Source: Acidimicrobiales bacterium
GTDB taxonomy: Bacteria > Actinomycetota > Acidimicrobiia > Acidimicrobiales > Poriferisodalaceae
DNA length: 53,422 nucleotides
Direction: 5' to 3'
NCBI GenBank assembly: GCA_014239555.1
Contig: JAAZYR010000013.1
Location: forward strand, 1-53,422
Below, piece after piece: positions 33,705-40,945 of the stretch (positions within the stretch are counted from its first letter, which is position 1; each line of letters opens with the position of its first letter). Position numbers and translations under genes: made by a program. The notes under the pieces are model-generated. The model did not search any database, was not told the origin of the DNA, and saw only the letters and a list, made by a program, of their open reading frames with translations.

Positions 33705-34253
33705 ATGGGACGGTTGGAGGACGAGCCTGGTAACGGGCTTCTAGAAATTTTTGGTCTTCCCACCGACGAAGCGACATTGCTGCACTTGCTGGAGGAAGTG
33801 TTTGCTCATTGGCAGGTGGTGCAATTCGGACCCATTATTCAAGGAGCCGCGTACGAAATAAAGGCCCCTCGCGCGCCACGAATCACCACGCTAGATGGCT
33901 ACGCGACGCTCGATTTTGGTGACTGGCATATGCACGTCTGTATCGGCACCACAGTTGGTGATGCATCCAATCCGACGGAGCCGCGTGTCGCTGCGATCAG
34001 GCCATGCCAGCGCGCCGAGCTTTACCGCCTCCTTTCGGACGGAGCGCCGGTGTCTTGGGGTCTTCGCCTATTTAATGGAGCGGAGGAACAGCTGATGACT
34101 GTGTTGTTGCCCAATCCTTTCCTTGATGAAAACGACAGACCATGTGAACCAAACTGGGATCGGCTTGAACTGTGGGATCATTTGCGATCGAAATTTCTCA
34201 ACCTTGCCCCTGATCCGATTGATCGAACAGGTCATCGGTTCGTGCATGGTTGA
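33705..34253 (+). CDS. Conserved-looking hypothetical protein
   Basis: The 182-residue soluble protein from the ATG 16 bases past the amidohydrolase stop is not recognised. It has no signal peptide or membrane helix. Notable segments are ATLDFGDWHMHVCIG, which has two closely spaced His and a Cys that could bind metal, AIRPCQRAELYRLL, and GLRLFNGAEEQLMTVLLPNPFLDE. The sequence reads as a normal globular domain with hydrophobic strands, and the gene is in line with its neighbours, so it is coding. The downstream partner is a CaiB gene. Confidence 0.72.
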   Translation: MGRLEDEPGNGLLEIFGLPTDEATLLHLLEEVFAHWQVVQFGPIIQGAAYEIKAPRAPRITTLDGYATLDFGDWHMHVCIGTTVGDASNPTEPRVAAIRPCQRAELYRLLSDGAPVSWGLRLFNGAEEQLMTVLLPNPFLDENDRPCEPNWDRLELWDHLRSKFLNLAPDPIDRTGHRFVHG

Positions 34254-34296
34254 CGCCCTGCACACTGACCGCTGTAAAAGGTAGTTTTTCGCCCCT

Positions 34297-35520
34297 ATGG
34301 AAAAGCCGCTCTCCGATGTGACGGTGCTTGATTTAACTCGAGCTCTGGCAGGCCCGATTTGTGGTCGACTTCTCAGCGATCTGGGAGCTCGAGTTATCAA
34401 GGTGGAGCCTCCGGACGGCGATTTAACTCGGCTTCTGATTCCACGAGTAGATGGACAATCCGCCTACTACGTGCAATACAACGCAGGCAAAGAATGCGTG
34501 TCAATCGATCTCAACGGTTCGGCTGGGCGGGAGCTGTTTCTCCAACTTGTTCCCCATGCTGACATCGTGCTCGAGAACTATCGACCGGGAGTGATGGACC
34601 GTTTGGGTATTGGTTACGACCGTCTGACGGAGGTAAATCCCGGGGTCATCCTAGGATCAGTGAGCGGATGGGGTCACAACAACGCCCGTTCAAACCAAGG
34701 AGCGTTTGCTTCGGCGATTCATGCTGAAGCTGGTGTGACTGAGATGGTCGCTCGGCGAAGAGGAGAAGAGCCCCGCAACGACCCAATGTCGCACTCTGAT
34801 ACCTACACCGGTTTGCACGCTCTTGGGGCGGTTTTGGCGGCTCTGCATTTGCGAAACAGGACGGGGCAGGGCCAAAAAGTTGAGGTGTCGATGGCGGAAA
34901 GCACGTTGATGGTGAACGATCTTGCCGCCATTGAGATGACCGGACAAGATCCGTCTGCTGGTTTTAAAGGGGGCCAAAACTGGTCTCCCGTGCTTCGTAT
35001 GGCCAACGGCCGCTACGTCAGCATCACTATCGACATCACGACGAATGATGGGTTTCGCTACATAGTGGAAGCAATGGAACGGCCTGAGCTAGCCGAAGAT
35101 CCGCGTTTCGCGATCATTGAGGATCGGGTGGCGAATCGTGACGCGCTGACAGAAATTCTTGCCGAGTTCATAGCGACCTTCGATGACGCGGCAGCAGTTG
35201 AGGCCGCTATCGGCCCCCGAGGCGTACTCGCGGCCGAAATGCGAACTGTTCCAGAGTTAGCGGCGACCGATTGGGCCGCTGAACGCGGTGCCTTCGTGGA
35301 TATCGACACTGGCCGAGGTGAGATAATCACCATCCCTCAGTCACCATGGCGATTTCAAAACGTCGACGCAGGAGCGGCGGCTTTCGTGGGGTATCGCGGG
35401 CAGCACAACAGAGAAGTTCTCACCGACTTGTTAGGGCTGAGCGCGTCCGAACTAGATGCCCTTGAGACCGAATCGGTCATCAGCAGCCGTCCCCCAAGGT
35501 GGGTTCGAGAGTCCGAGTAG
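34297..35520 (+). CDS. CaiB/BaiF family III CoA-transferase
   Basis: The 407-residue protein has VTVLDLTRALAGPICGRLLSDLGARVIKVEPP, DIVLENYRPGVMDRLGIGYDRL, SVSGWG and MSHSDTYTGLHALGAVLAALHLRN, with Asp168 at the catalytic position. The C-terminal portion ends with LTDLLGLSASELDAL, usual for the family. It belongs to the group of family III CoA-transferases with the Gly-rich N-terminal loop and should transfer CoA to a carboxylic acid substrate, possibly that handled by the amidohydrolase before it. It converges with an enoyl-CoA hydratase over four bases. Confidence 0.92.
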   Translation: MEKPLSDVTVLDLTRALAGPICGRLLSDLGARVIKVEPPDGDLTRLLIPRVDGQSAYYVQYNAGKECVSIDLNGSAGRELFLQLVPHADIVLENYRPGVMDRLGIGYDRLTEVNPGVILGSVSGWGHNNARSNQGAFASAIHAEAGVTEMVARRRGEEPRNDPMSHSDTYTGLHALGAVLAALHLRNRTGQGQKVEVSMAESTLMVNDLAAIEMTGQDPSAGFKGGQNWSPVLRMANGRYVSITIDITTNDGFRYIVEAMERPELAEDPRFAIIEDRVANRDALTEILAEFIATFDDAAAVEAAIGPRGVLAAEMRTVPELAATDWAAERGAFVDIDTGRGEIITIPQSPWRFQNVDAGAAAFVGYRGQHNREVLTDLLGLSASELDALETESVISSRPPRWVRESE

Positions 35521-35524
35521 CTGC

Positions 35525-36313
35525 CTAGATTCCCGGTATTGACGAAAAGTCAGGGTCGCGCTTCTCGACGAATGCGGCGATCGCTTCGGTGTTTGCTGGT
35601 GCACCCAACAGTTCGGCGTAAGCGCCGTTTTCTCGTTTGTGCGCGGACCATGCGTTCTCGGGTCGGCCTGCTCCCAAGAGCAATTTTTTTGTTGCCACGA
35701 GTGAAGGGATGGGGTTCGCGGCCAGTTCCTGAGCTACCTGCAATGTCTCTGGCATTAATTCCTCAGGCGTGGTCACTCTCCAAACAAGTCCCATCTGCAG
35801 GCATTCCGTTGCGCTGAACCAGCGCCCGGACATCAGCACATACGCAGCATTTTGCCAACCCATACGCGTTGTGAAGGTGTAACTGCTTCCTGCCTCGGGG
35901 GCCAGCCCCAATTGAGGGAAGGGCGTTCGTAGCCGAGCGGAATTTGACATGAATACCAAATCGCAGTGAGCGAGGAATGTCATTCCTATTCCAACGCCGA
36001 GTCCATTGACCGCAGCGATTAACGGTTTCTTGAATTCCGTGAGTTGTTTAAGCATGGAAGGGAAGAGATGTTCTTCGCCTGCTTCGCCTGAGAGGCCATC
36101 TTGCATTTCTTGAAGGTCTTGTCCGGCTGAAAATGCTCGACCTTCTCCAGTGATTATTGCAACCGCAACTCCATTGTCGGTCTCGGCTTCAGCGAGCGCG
36201 TCGCGGATTCCGCCGAACACGGCGTTGTTCATAGAGTTGAGGGCTTGAGGTCGGCTAATTGTGATGACCCTGACCCGGCCGATGTCCTCGGTGACGATAA
36301 CTGAACTGCTCAT
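35525..36313 (-). CDS. Enoyl-CoA hydratase/isomerase family protein
   Basis: The 262-residue crotonase has VITISRPQALNSMNNAVF, the oxyanion loop RAFSAGQDLQEM, GLGVGIGMTFLAHCDLVFMSNSARLRTPFPQLGLAPEAGSS and the C-terminal FVEKRDPDF. It resembles the PaaG/PaaB-like enoyl-CoA hydratases of phenylacetate or fatty acid breakdown, and shares the AGQDL and L-x-P-E-x-G-S motifs with the paralogue at 42475-43287. Substrate unknown. Confidence 0.91.
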   Translation of the reverse strand: MSSSVIVTEDIGRVRVITISRPQALNSMNNAVFGGIRDALAEAETDNGVAVAIITGEGRAFSAGQDLQEMQDGLSGEAGEEHLFPSMLKQLTEFKKPLIAAVNGLGVGIGMTFLAHCDLVFMSNSARLRTPFPQLGLAPEAGSSYTFTTRMGWQNAAYVLMSGRWFSATECLQMGLVWRVTTPEELMPETLQVAQELAANPIPSLVATKKLLLGAGRPENAWSAHKRENGAYAELLGAPANTEAIAAFVEKRDPDFSSIPGI

Positions 36314-36433
36314 AAGCGCATCTTGACACGCTGTACCTTGACATGCCTCAGGTTCTTATGTTTCTCGCGACGCCTCCAACGTTTACTGATACTTAAATGA
36401 GATCATTGGTGTACAACAAACCAGGAAGAGAGC

Positions 36434-36649
36434 ATGTCGGGAAAACAACAGTGGGCCTGTGGCAAGTGTGACGGGCAAGAAGCCGAAACTGGAACCATCC
36501 GCACTACCGGAGACGGGGCATCACGGTACCTCAACATGCAGAACCAAAAGTTTGATTACGTCAGTTGCGCTCAGTGTGGGTACACCGACTTCTTCCGCGC
36601 TGCAGGCGGGGGCGGTTGGCGAAACGTCCTTGACGTCCTGTCGAATTAA
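36434..36649 (+). CDS. Zinc-ribbon nucleic-acid-binding protein
   Basis: The 71-residue protein has two CxxC knuckles: WACGKC (Cys9, Cys12) and VSCAQCGYTDFFR (Cys45, Cys48), with TGDGASRYLN between. This is the signature of COG3478-type zinc-ribbon proteins, predicted nucleic-acid binders of unknown role. The 120 bases before it form an isolated leader region, and the next small genes are close behind in the same direction, so it leads a four-gene operon of small and unknown proteins. Confidence 0.86.
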   Translation: MSGKQQWACGKCDGQEAETGTIRTTGDGASRYLNMQNQKFDYVSCAQCGYTDFFRAAGGGGWRNVLDVLSN

Positions 36650-36654
36650 TCAAC

Positions 36655-36768
36655 ATGGACAACACTGCGAAAGTTGAAGTCGAAGACTACAAAGCTCACA
36701 TCATCAGCGGTTACGGACTTAGGCGTCCACACAACCAATCGCCGATGCCGACTCTGTCTACTAAGTAG
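36655..36768 (+). CDS. Small 37-residue ORF, unknown
   Basis: This short frame begins at an ATG five bases after the zinc-ribbon stop and encodes a basic-to-mixed peptide (MDNTAKVEVEDYKAHIISG then GYGLRRPHNQSP). Its stop overlaps the GTG of the ribbon-helix-helix gene (TAGTG), the kind of junction common elsewhere in the window. No ribosome binding site is obvious and no family is known, so it could be a leader peptide, a small protein, or simply a leader region. Confidence 0.4.
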   Translation: MDNTAKVEVEDYKAHIISGYGLRRPHNQSPMPTLSTK

Positions 36769-36923
36769 TGACTCGCAAGGCGTACCCGTTGCGACTGAAC
36801 TTTCGAGTTCATGAAGCGATCGCGGAATGGGCGGACGATGAGCTTCGAAGTGTCAACGCTCAAATCGAGTATTTGTTGCGCCAAGCGCTCCCAGATTCGA
36901 AACGGATGAAGAGCAGTTCGTGA
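36768..36923 (+). CDS. Arc-type ribbon-helix-helix DNA-binding protein
   Basis: The 51-residue protein reads RKAYPLRLNFRVHEAIAEWA followed by DDELRSVNAQIEYLLRQAL. A beta strand with alternating basic and hydrophobic residues, a first helix, then a second helix with the S-V-N-A-Q-I-E-x-L-L-R core is the signature of Arc-like ribbon-helix-helix regulators; related short proteins exist across actinobacteria. Such dimers bind palindromic operators, so it may regulate its own operon. The GTG start overlaps the preceding stop and its own TGA overlaps the GTG of the next gene, so it is coupled on both sides. It is too short for usual gene calling. Confidence 0.84.
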   Translation: MTRKAYPLRLNFRVHEAIAEWADDELRSVNAQIEYLLRQALPDSKRMKSSS

Positions 36924-37558
36924 ACCCTCAGCCCCGGCCATCGATCGCTGAATTACATGTCGGCGATGAACCTGGGATTTGGGAAGGTCTCGGGTTTGGT
37001 GTCGAGGGCAACCGATGTCGCATAGGAACCGTCGACATTATCTTCACCGGAGATGAGCCCGGTATCCACGGTTGGGTGTTGCGTGATTCATTTTCAACCG
37101 ACTTTGGGCCCTTACCCACCAGTTCGGTTGACACACCAGTCCCTGAGCGCGCAGAGCCGCACCCCAATCGGTCCATAGGTTTTGACCATGTGGTTTTGTC
37201 GGTTCCTTTCTTCGAAGAGGGAATGACGGCCATTGCCGCAACAGGAGTGTCAATTCCAAAACCGCAACCATTTGGCGCTCCCGAGAAACGGATGCTTCGA
37301 ACCGCCCCAGAGATGGGTGACCTGGAGCTTGAACTCATCGGCCCGGAAAGTCGCGATTCGAGGCGCCCTTGGGATTTATGGGGTCTAGTGGTTACCGTCG
37401 ACGATATTGACACCACAGTTGGTCTACTGGGCGAGCTCCTTCGGCCTGCAAAAGGGGCTGTGCAGGCCGGTCGTCGCATAGCAACAGTCGATAAATCGGC
37501 GGGATCTGGAGTAGCGATCGCGTTCTTGGGTCCGCGAGAGAGCAAGCGGGCAACCTGA
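36920..37558 (+). CDS. VOC (glyoxalase/bleomycin-resistance) superfamily protein
   Basis: The 212-residue protein has two apparent VOC halves: GIWEGLGFGVEGNRCRIGTVDIIFTG, and after SIGFDHVVLSVPFFEEGMTAIAATG a strand-rich segment MGDLELELIGPES, then WGLVVTVDDIDTTVGLLGELL. The D-H-V-V-L-x-V and W-G-L-V-V-x-V-x-D-I-x-x-x-V patterns are VOC-fold beta-alpha-beta modules with the usual metal positions (His in FDHVVL, Glu in LELEL). Function within the superfamily is not clear. The GTG start overlaps the stop of the ribbon-helix-helix gene, and an intrinsic terminator overlaps its own stop. Confidence 0.84.
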   Translation: MNPQPRPSIAELHVGDEPGIWEGLGFGVEGNRCRIGTVDIIFTGDEPGIHGWVLRDSFSTDFGPLPTSSVDTPVPERAEPHPNRSIGFDHVVLSVPFFEEGMTAIAATGVSIPKPQPFGAPEKRMLRTAPEMGDLELELIGPESRDSRRPWDLWGLVVTVDDIDTTVGLLGELLRPAKGAVQAGRRIATVDKSAGSGVAIAFLGPRESKRAT

Positions 37559-37583
37559 CTGACCGTCTCGTCAGATCAGTTTT
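37555..37583 (+). terminator. Intrinsic terminator after the VOC gene
   Basis: CTGACTGAC pairs with GTCAG-A-TCAG, nine pairs with one bulged A, around a six-base CGTCTC loop, followed by TTTT. The stem covers the stop codon of the VOC gene. The position at the end of the zinc-ribbon to VOC operon makes it a good rho-independent terminator. Confidence 0.7.
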
Positions 37584-37645
37584 ATGTAGATAGACGAAGT
37601 CGCTAAGGTCCCCTACACAAAACGACAAAGGGTGTGGTGGGAAAC

Positions 37646-38284
37646 ATGAAAATCTTCCAGCGGCTTATGCAACTCAAACCTGAATGCACATACGAAGGTT
37701 TGGGCAAAGTGGCCGAAATCGTCGGCTACTTGAACTCAAATAGCGAGTTGACATGGTACGGATGGCAGGCATTGATGGGAATGCCGCTTGGGTCCGTTGC
37801 GGTGAGCGCAAGAGCTGAGAGTTGGGCGTCCTTGGCAGAGACTCAGGCCGCTTTGGTCGCTGATGAGAAATACATGGAAAAAATTCTTCCGATAACAACG
37901 ATGATGGCCGGACCTGCGCAAGACAACATCATGACTCCGATTGCGGGATCATCCAATATGCCCGCTGAGCCACCCGACATCCTTTTCAGCAACGTAGCCA
38001 AAGCACCATATAGCCAGATCCCAAGAGCGATGGATTGGTCTCAAAGGTTCTGCGATATGGCAAATAGTCTTGCAGGGACTCCTACGGCCGGTCTCATGAC
38101 CAGCCATGGTGAGGGCGGGGCGAGTTTCGCTCTTCTCATGTATTACGAGTCAATCGCACAATATGAGGAGCGTCAGAGTCCAGAGGTTTTCTCAATGCCT
38201 GTTCTTAACTCGTTACAGAACGAAGCGGACTCCATCTTTGATGGTGCTACCAACTTGCAATCCTTGGCTCGGCGAATCGCCTAA
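37646..38284 (+). CDS. Hypothetical protein, possibly dimeric alpha/beta-barrel
   Basis: The 212-residue protein is not firmly recognised. The opening MKIFQRLMQLKPECTYEGLGKVAEIVGYLNSN and VSARAESWASLAETQAALVADEKYMEKI (a hydrophobic strand followed by an amphipathic helix and W-A-S-L-A-E-T-Q) resemble NIPSNAP/antibiotic-monooxygenase-like dimeric alpha-beta barrels, which is a weak impression. The rest has no signal peptide or membrane helix. The ATG is preferred over a GTG four codons earlier. It lies after the terminator and before an LLM gene whose start is inside a hairpin. Confidence 0.6.
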   Translation: MKIFQRLMQLKPECTYEGLGKVAEIVGYLNSNSELTWYGWQALMGMPLGSVAVSARAESWASLAETQAALVADEKYMEKILPITTMMAGPAQDNIMTPIAGSSNMPAEPPDILFSNVAKAPYSQIPRAMDWSQRFCDMANSLAGTPTAGLMTSHGEGGASFALLMYYESIAQYEERQSPEVFSMPVLNSLQNEADSIFDGATNLQSLARRIA

Positions 38285-38300
38285 CTGGTCTTTTGACGGA

Positions 38301-38343
38301 GATCCTCATCCCGGTTCCGTGATGGAATACAGGGATGAGGATC
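38301..38343 (+). repeat. 12-bp perfect inverted repeat around the LLM start codon
   Basis: GATCCTCATCCC at 38301-38312 pairs perfectly with GGGATGAGGATC at 38332-38343. The 19-base interval folds further as TTCC/GGAA around GTGAT. The LLM start codon (ATG at 38335) and any ribosome binding site before it are inside the structure. There is no T-run after the right arm. It may be a transcription terminator for the preceding gene, a translation-control hairpin or an operator; the pairing itself is certain. Confidence 0.75.
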
Positions 38344-39318
38344 TCTGTTGCTTTTCCACCCATTCCTGAAACCCCTGACCACATCGCCCTAGCGGAGGAA
38401 CTGGGATATGAAACGGCTTGGGTTTATGACACACCCGCTCTTCAGTTGGATGTGTGGATGGTTTTGGCATTAGCTGCCACGCGCACGAAACGCATCAGGC
38501 TTGGACCTGGTGTGCTCATCCCTTCTTTGCGTCATCCAATGGTTACTGCCTCCGCAATAGCGACTCTTGTCGACTTAGTAGGACAAGAACGCGTAGTTAT
38601 AGGGGCTGGAACGGGATTTACTGGTCGCCGAGCAATGGGTCAAAAGCCCCTGAAATGGTCTGAATTTCCGAGGATGATTGACGAAATTCAAGCATTGCTC
38701 AAAGGTGAAACCGTCATGTTTGATGGGAAACCAATATCAATGTTGCACTGGGATAGCCAAGCCCCACAGCGTCCTATCGAGGTGCCGTGGATTCTCGGAG
38801 TCAACGGACCACGAGGTCTCGCGACTGCGGGAGAAATGGGTTGCGGAGTGTTTACTTCTCGACCAAGGCCAGATGCCGATTATGGAGGCCTGACAGACGT
38901 AATTTTGCTGACTAGCGGCACGGTGATGGAACCGGGCGAGACGGTGGACTCTCAACGCGTTATCGAAACCGCCGGACCGTGGGTCAGTGTCGCCTATCAC
39001 GCTTTTTTAGAGCAAAAAGATGGCCGGCTCGAAACGTTTCCCAATGCCAGTGAATTTGTGAAATTAGTTGAGCAAGTTCCAGAAGACGAACGTCATCTGC
39101 ATGTTCACGCGGGACATCTAACGAATCTCAACGCAATTGACCGTGAAGTGGTTGTTGGAGAATCGATGTTCCTTTCCCCATTTACCATTCACGCCCCCGA
39201 TGTCCCAGAACGCATAGAGGAAATGAAAAAGCAAGGCGTAACAGAAATCGCATTCCAACCCATGGGAGATATCGAACGAGAGATGCGGGCGTTCGCCCAA
39301 GCCGCAAACCTAAGGTAG
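38335..39318 (+). CDS. LLM-class oxidoreductase
   Basis: The 327-residue protein begins MRISVAFPPIPETPDHIALAEELGYETAWVYDTPALQLDVWM and continues RIRLGPGVLIPSLRHPMVTASAIATLVDLVGQERVVIGAGTGFTGRRAMG. These are luciferase-like motifs (L-x-P-G-V-x-x-P-x-x-R-H-P and G-x-G-T-G-F-T-G-R), in the branch with GTGFTGR rather than the GVGW or GIGRGD branches. Substrate unknown. Its start codon is sequestered in a strong hairpin, which suggests control at translation or that the hairpin is also a terminator for the gene before. A PEBP-family gene follows 39 bases later. Confidence 0.87.
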   Translation: MRISVAFPPIPETPDHIALAEELGYETAWVYDTPALQLDVWMVLALAATRTKRIRLGPGVLIPSLRHPMVTASAIATLVDLVGQERVVIGAGTGFTGRRAMGQKPLKWSEFPRMIDEIQALLKGETVMFDGKPISMLHWDSQAPQRPIEVPWILGVNGPRGLATAGEMGCGVFTSRPRPDADYGGLTDVILLTSGTVMEPGETVDSQRVIETAGPWVSVAYHAFLEQKDGRLETFPNASEFVKLVEQVPEDERHLHVHAGHLTNLNAIDREVVVGESMFLSPFTIHAPDVPERIEEMKKQGVTEIAFQPMGDIEREMRAFAQAANLR

Positions 39319-39357
39319 AAGTACACAACGTTTACTAAAAAAAGTTGAGCAGCCGAA

Positions 39358-39894
39358 ATGAACAACCCTCCCGATCCCTACAACTTTCTTCCCGAAGTTC
39401 CGGCTTTCGAAGTCACCAGTGACGATGTTGCCGAAGGGGAGATGCTTGCCATGCCCCAGGTTTCGGGCATCTTTGGGGCAGGCGGAGAAGACATCTCTCC
39501 GCATCTCAGATGGGACGGGGCGCCTGAGGAGACCCTAAGTTACGCGGTGACATGTTTCGACCCTGACGCCCCAACCGGTAGTGGCTTTTGGCATTGGGTT
39601 GTCTATGACATCCCTGCAGATATCAACGAGCTAACGACTGGAGCCGGGTCCCAGGATGGTTCGACCCTCCCAGCAGGCGCCAAGCAGCTAAAGAATGACG
39701 CCGGGTTATTTGGTTACCTGGGCTCGGCTCCTCCCGCGGGCCATGGACCCCACCGCTACATGTTCGTGGTACATGCTCTCAACGTTGCGTCACTGCCAAT
39801 CACTGAGGAAGTCTCTCCCGCTATCTGCGGTTTCAACATGTTCGGTATCACCATTGCGCGCGGGATTGTGACCCCGGTGTACGAACAGAACTAG
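39358..39894 (+). CDS. YbhB/YbcL (Raf-kinase-inhibitor-like, PEBP) family protein
   Basis: The 178-residue protein has SPHLRWDGAPEETLSYAVTCFDPDAPTGSGFWHWVVYDIPADI, HRYMFVVHALN and an ending GFNMFGITIARG. D-P-D-A-P ... W-H-W-V-V-Y-D-I-P is the ligand-binding signature of the PEBP family. The bacterial members are small cytosolic or periplasmic proteins of unclear role; no signal peptide is evident here. It may be cotranscribed with the LLM gene upstream. Confidence 0.92.
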   Translation: MNNPPDPYNFLPEVPAFEVTSDDVAEGEMLAMPQVSGIFGAGGEDISPHLRWDGAPEETLSYAVTCFDPDAPTGSGFWHWVVYDIPADINELTTGAGSQDGSTLPAGAKQLKNDAGLFGYLGSAPPAGHGPHRYMFVVHALNVASLPITEEVSPAICGFNMFGITIARGIVTPVYEQN

Positions 39895-39910
39895 TTGAAT
39901 GTGTCGGGCG

Positions 39911-40930
39911 CTATGACCGAGCGGCTTTAACGGTGTCGGCGATGGCGTCTGGATCTGGGGGCGCGCCGTAGAACATCATCGTTGACCTATCAGCGAAGCC
40001 GTTACGTTCTTTAAGTTTGGCACCAACTTCTGATGGCGTCCCTGAAACACAAAGCAGATCAACGAGATCATCGTCGATCTTCTCTGTCATCGTTTTCCAA
40101 TCACCTTGCTTAGAAAGCTGATTCAATTCAGGTTGCAAGTGCTCGTAACCGTGATAATCGAGTACACCTGAATACGCCGGTGTCGAGCCGTAAAACGCTA
40201 ATTGTGCTGCGGCTTTTCGCCGTGCGTCTGCAACTTCTGCGTCGTCGCGACCCATTGCGACAATCGTCAGGCAGGCGATGGTGACCTCGTTGTCAACGCG
40301 ACCTGCCGAACGTGCTGCGGCCGACAACACGGGAAGTGTCTCGGCTTCCATGTGATCTGGTGTGTGAAAAGGATGAACAAAGAACCCATCGGCAGAGTGA
40401 CCAATGGTCTCAACCATCTTCGGTCCGACTCCGGCGACGAAAATCTTTGGGCGGTCTACCTCTAGGGCCCCTGGGCTGAAGAATGGGGTCATCAGGGTGT
40501 GGGTATAGAACTCCCCCCGAAAGTCGAGTTTCTCGCCCGTCTGAAAATTGTCCCAAATCGCGTGGAGGGCAGCGATGTATTCCCTCATACGAGCAGCGGG
40601 TCGAGACCACGGTTCGCTGTATCGCTTGGTGATGTGGGGTTTTATCTGGGTTCCCAATCCCAAGATGAATCGGCCGTTGGATAGGCGTTGTAAATCCCAG
40701 GCGGTAACTGCGCACGTCATAGGGTTACGAGCAAACGCCACAGCGATAGCTGTACCCAACTCAATCGAAGTCGTCTGTTCTGCTGCTAACGCCACTGGAA
40801 GAAATGGGTCGTGAGAGGCCTCGAACGTCCATGCAGCGTTCAACTGCATGGCTTCGAAACCAGCAGCTTCGGCCGCGCATCCATCAACGGTAGAAGCTGT
40901 AGTAGCTCCGTCAATTAGGAATTCAGTCAC
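39911..40930 (-). CDS. LLM-class F420-dependent oxidoreductase (TIGR03617-like)
   Basis: The 339-residue protein opens AEAAGFEAMQLNAAWTFEASHDPFLPVALAAEQTTSIELGTAIAVAFARNPMTCAVTAWDLQRLSNGRFILGLGTQIKPHITKRYSEPWSRPAARMREYI. The F-A-R-N-P and R-F-I-L-G-L-G-T-Q-I-K-P-H-I motifs are those of the TIGR03617 family of actinobacterial F420-dependent LLM proteins. Substrate unknown. It follows the acyl-CoA dehydrogenase gene on the minus strand by 15 bases, so the two are probably cotranscribed. Confidence 0.92.
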   Translation of the reverse strand: MTEFLIDGATTASTVDGCAAEAAGFEAMQLNAAWTFEASHDPFLPVALAAEQTTSIELGTAIAVAFARNPMTCAVTAWDLQRLSNGRFILGLGTQIKPHITKRYSEPWSRPAARMREYIAALHAIWDNFQTGEKLDFRGEFYTHTLMTPFFSPGALEVDRPKIFVAGVGPKMVETIGHSADGFFVHPFHTPDHMEAETLPVLSAAARSAGRVDNEVTIACLTIVAMGRDDAEVADARRKAAAQLAFYGSTPAYSGVLDYHGYEHLQPELNQLSKQGDWKTMTEKIDDDLVDLLCVSGTPSEVGAKLKERNGFADRSTMMFYGAPPDPDAIADTVKAARS

Positions 40931-40945
40931 AGTGTCGCCTCCCGA

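Noticed and set aside
36928..37545. A 205-residue minus-strand frame under the VOC gene.
   Set aside because: Ser/Pro/Arg-rich with no fold pattern; the plus-strand VOC frame has clear motifs and coupled starts.
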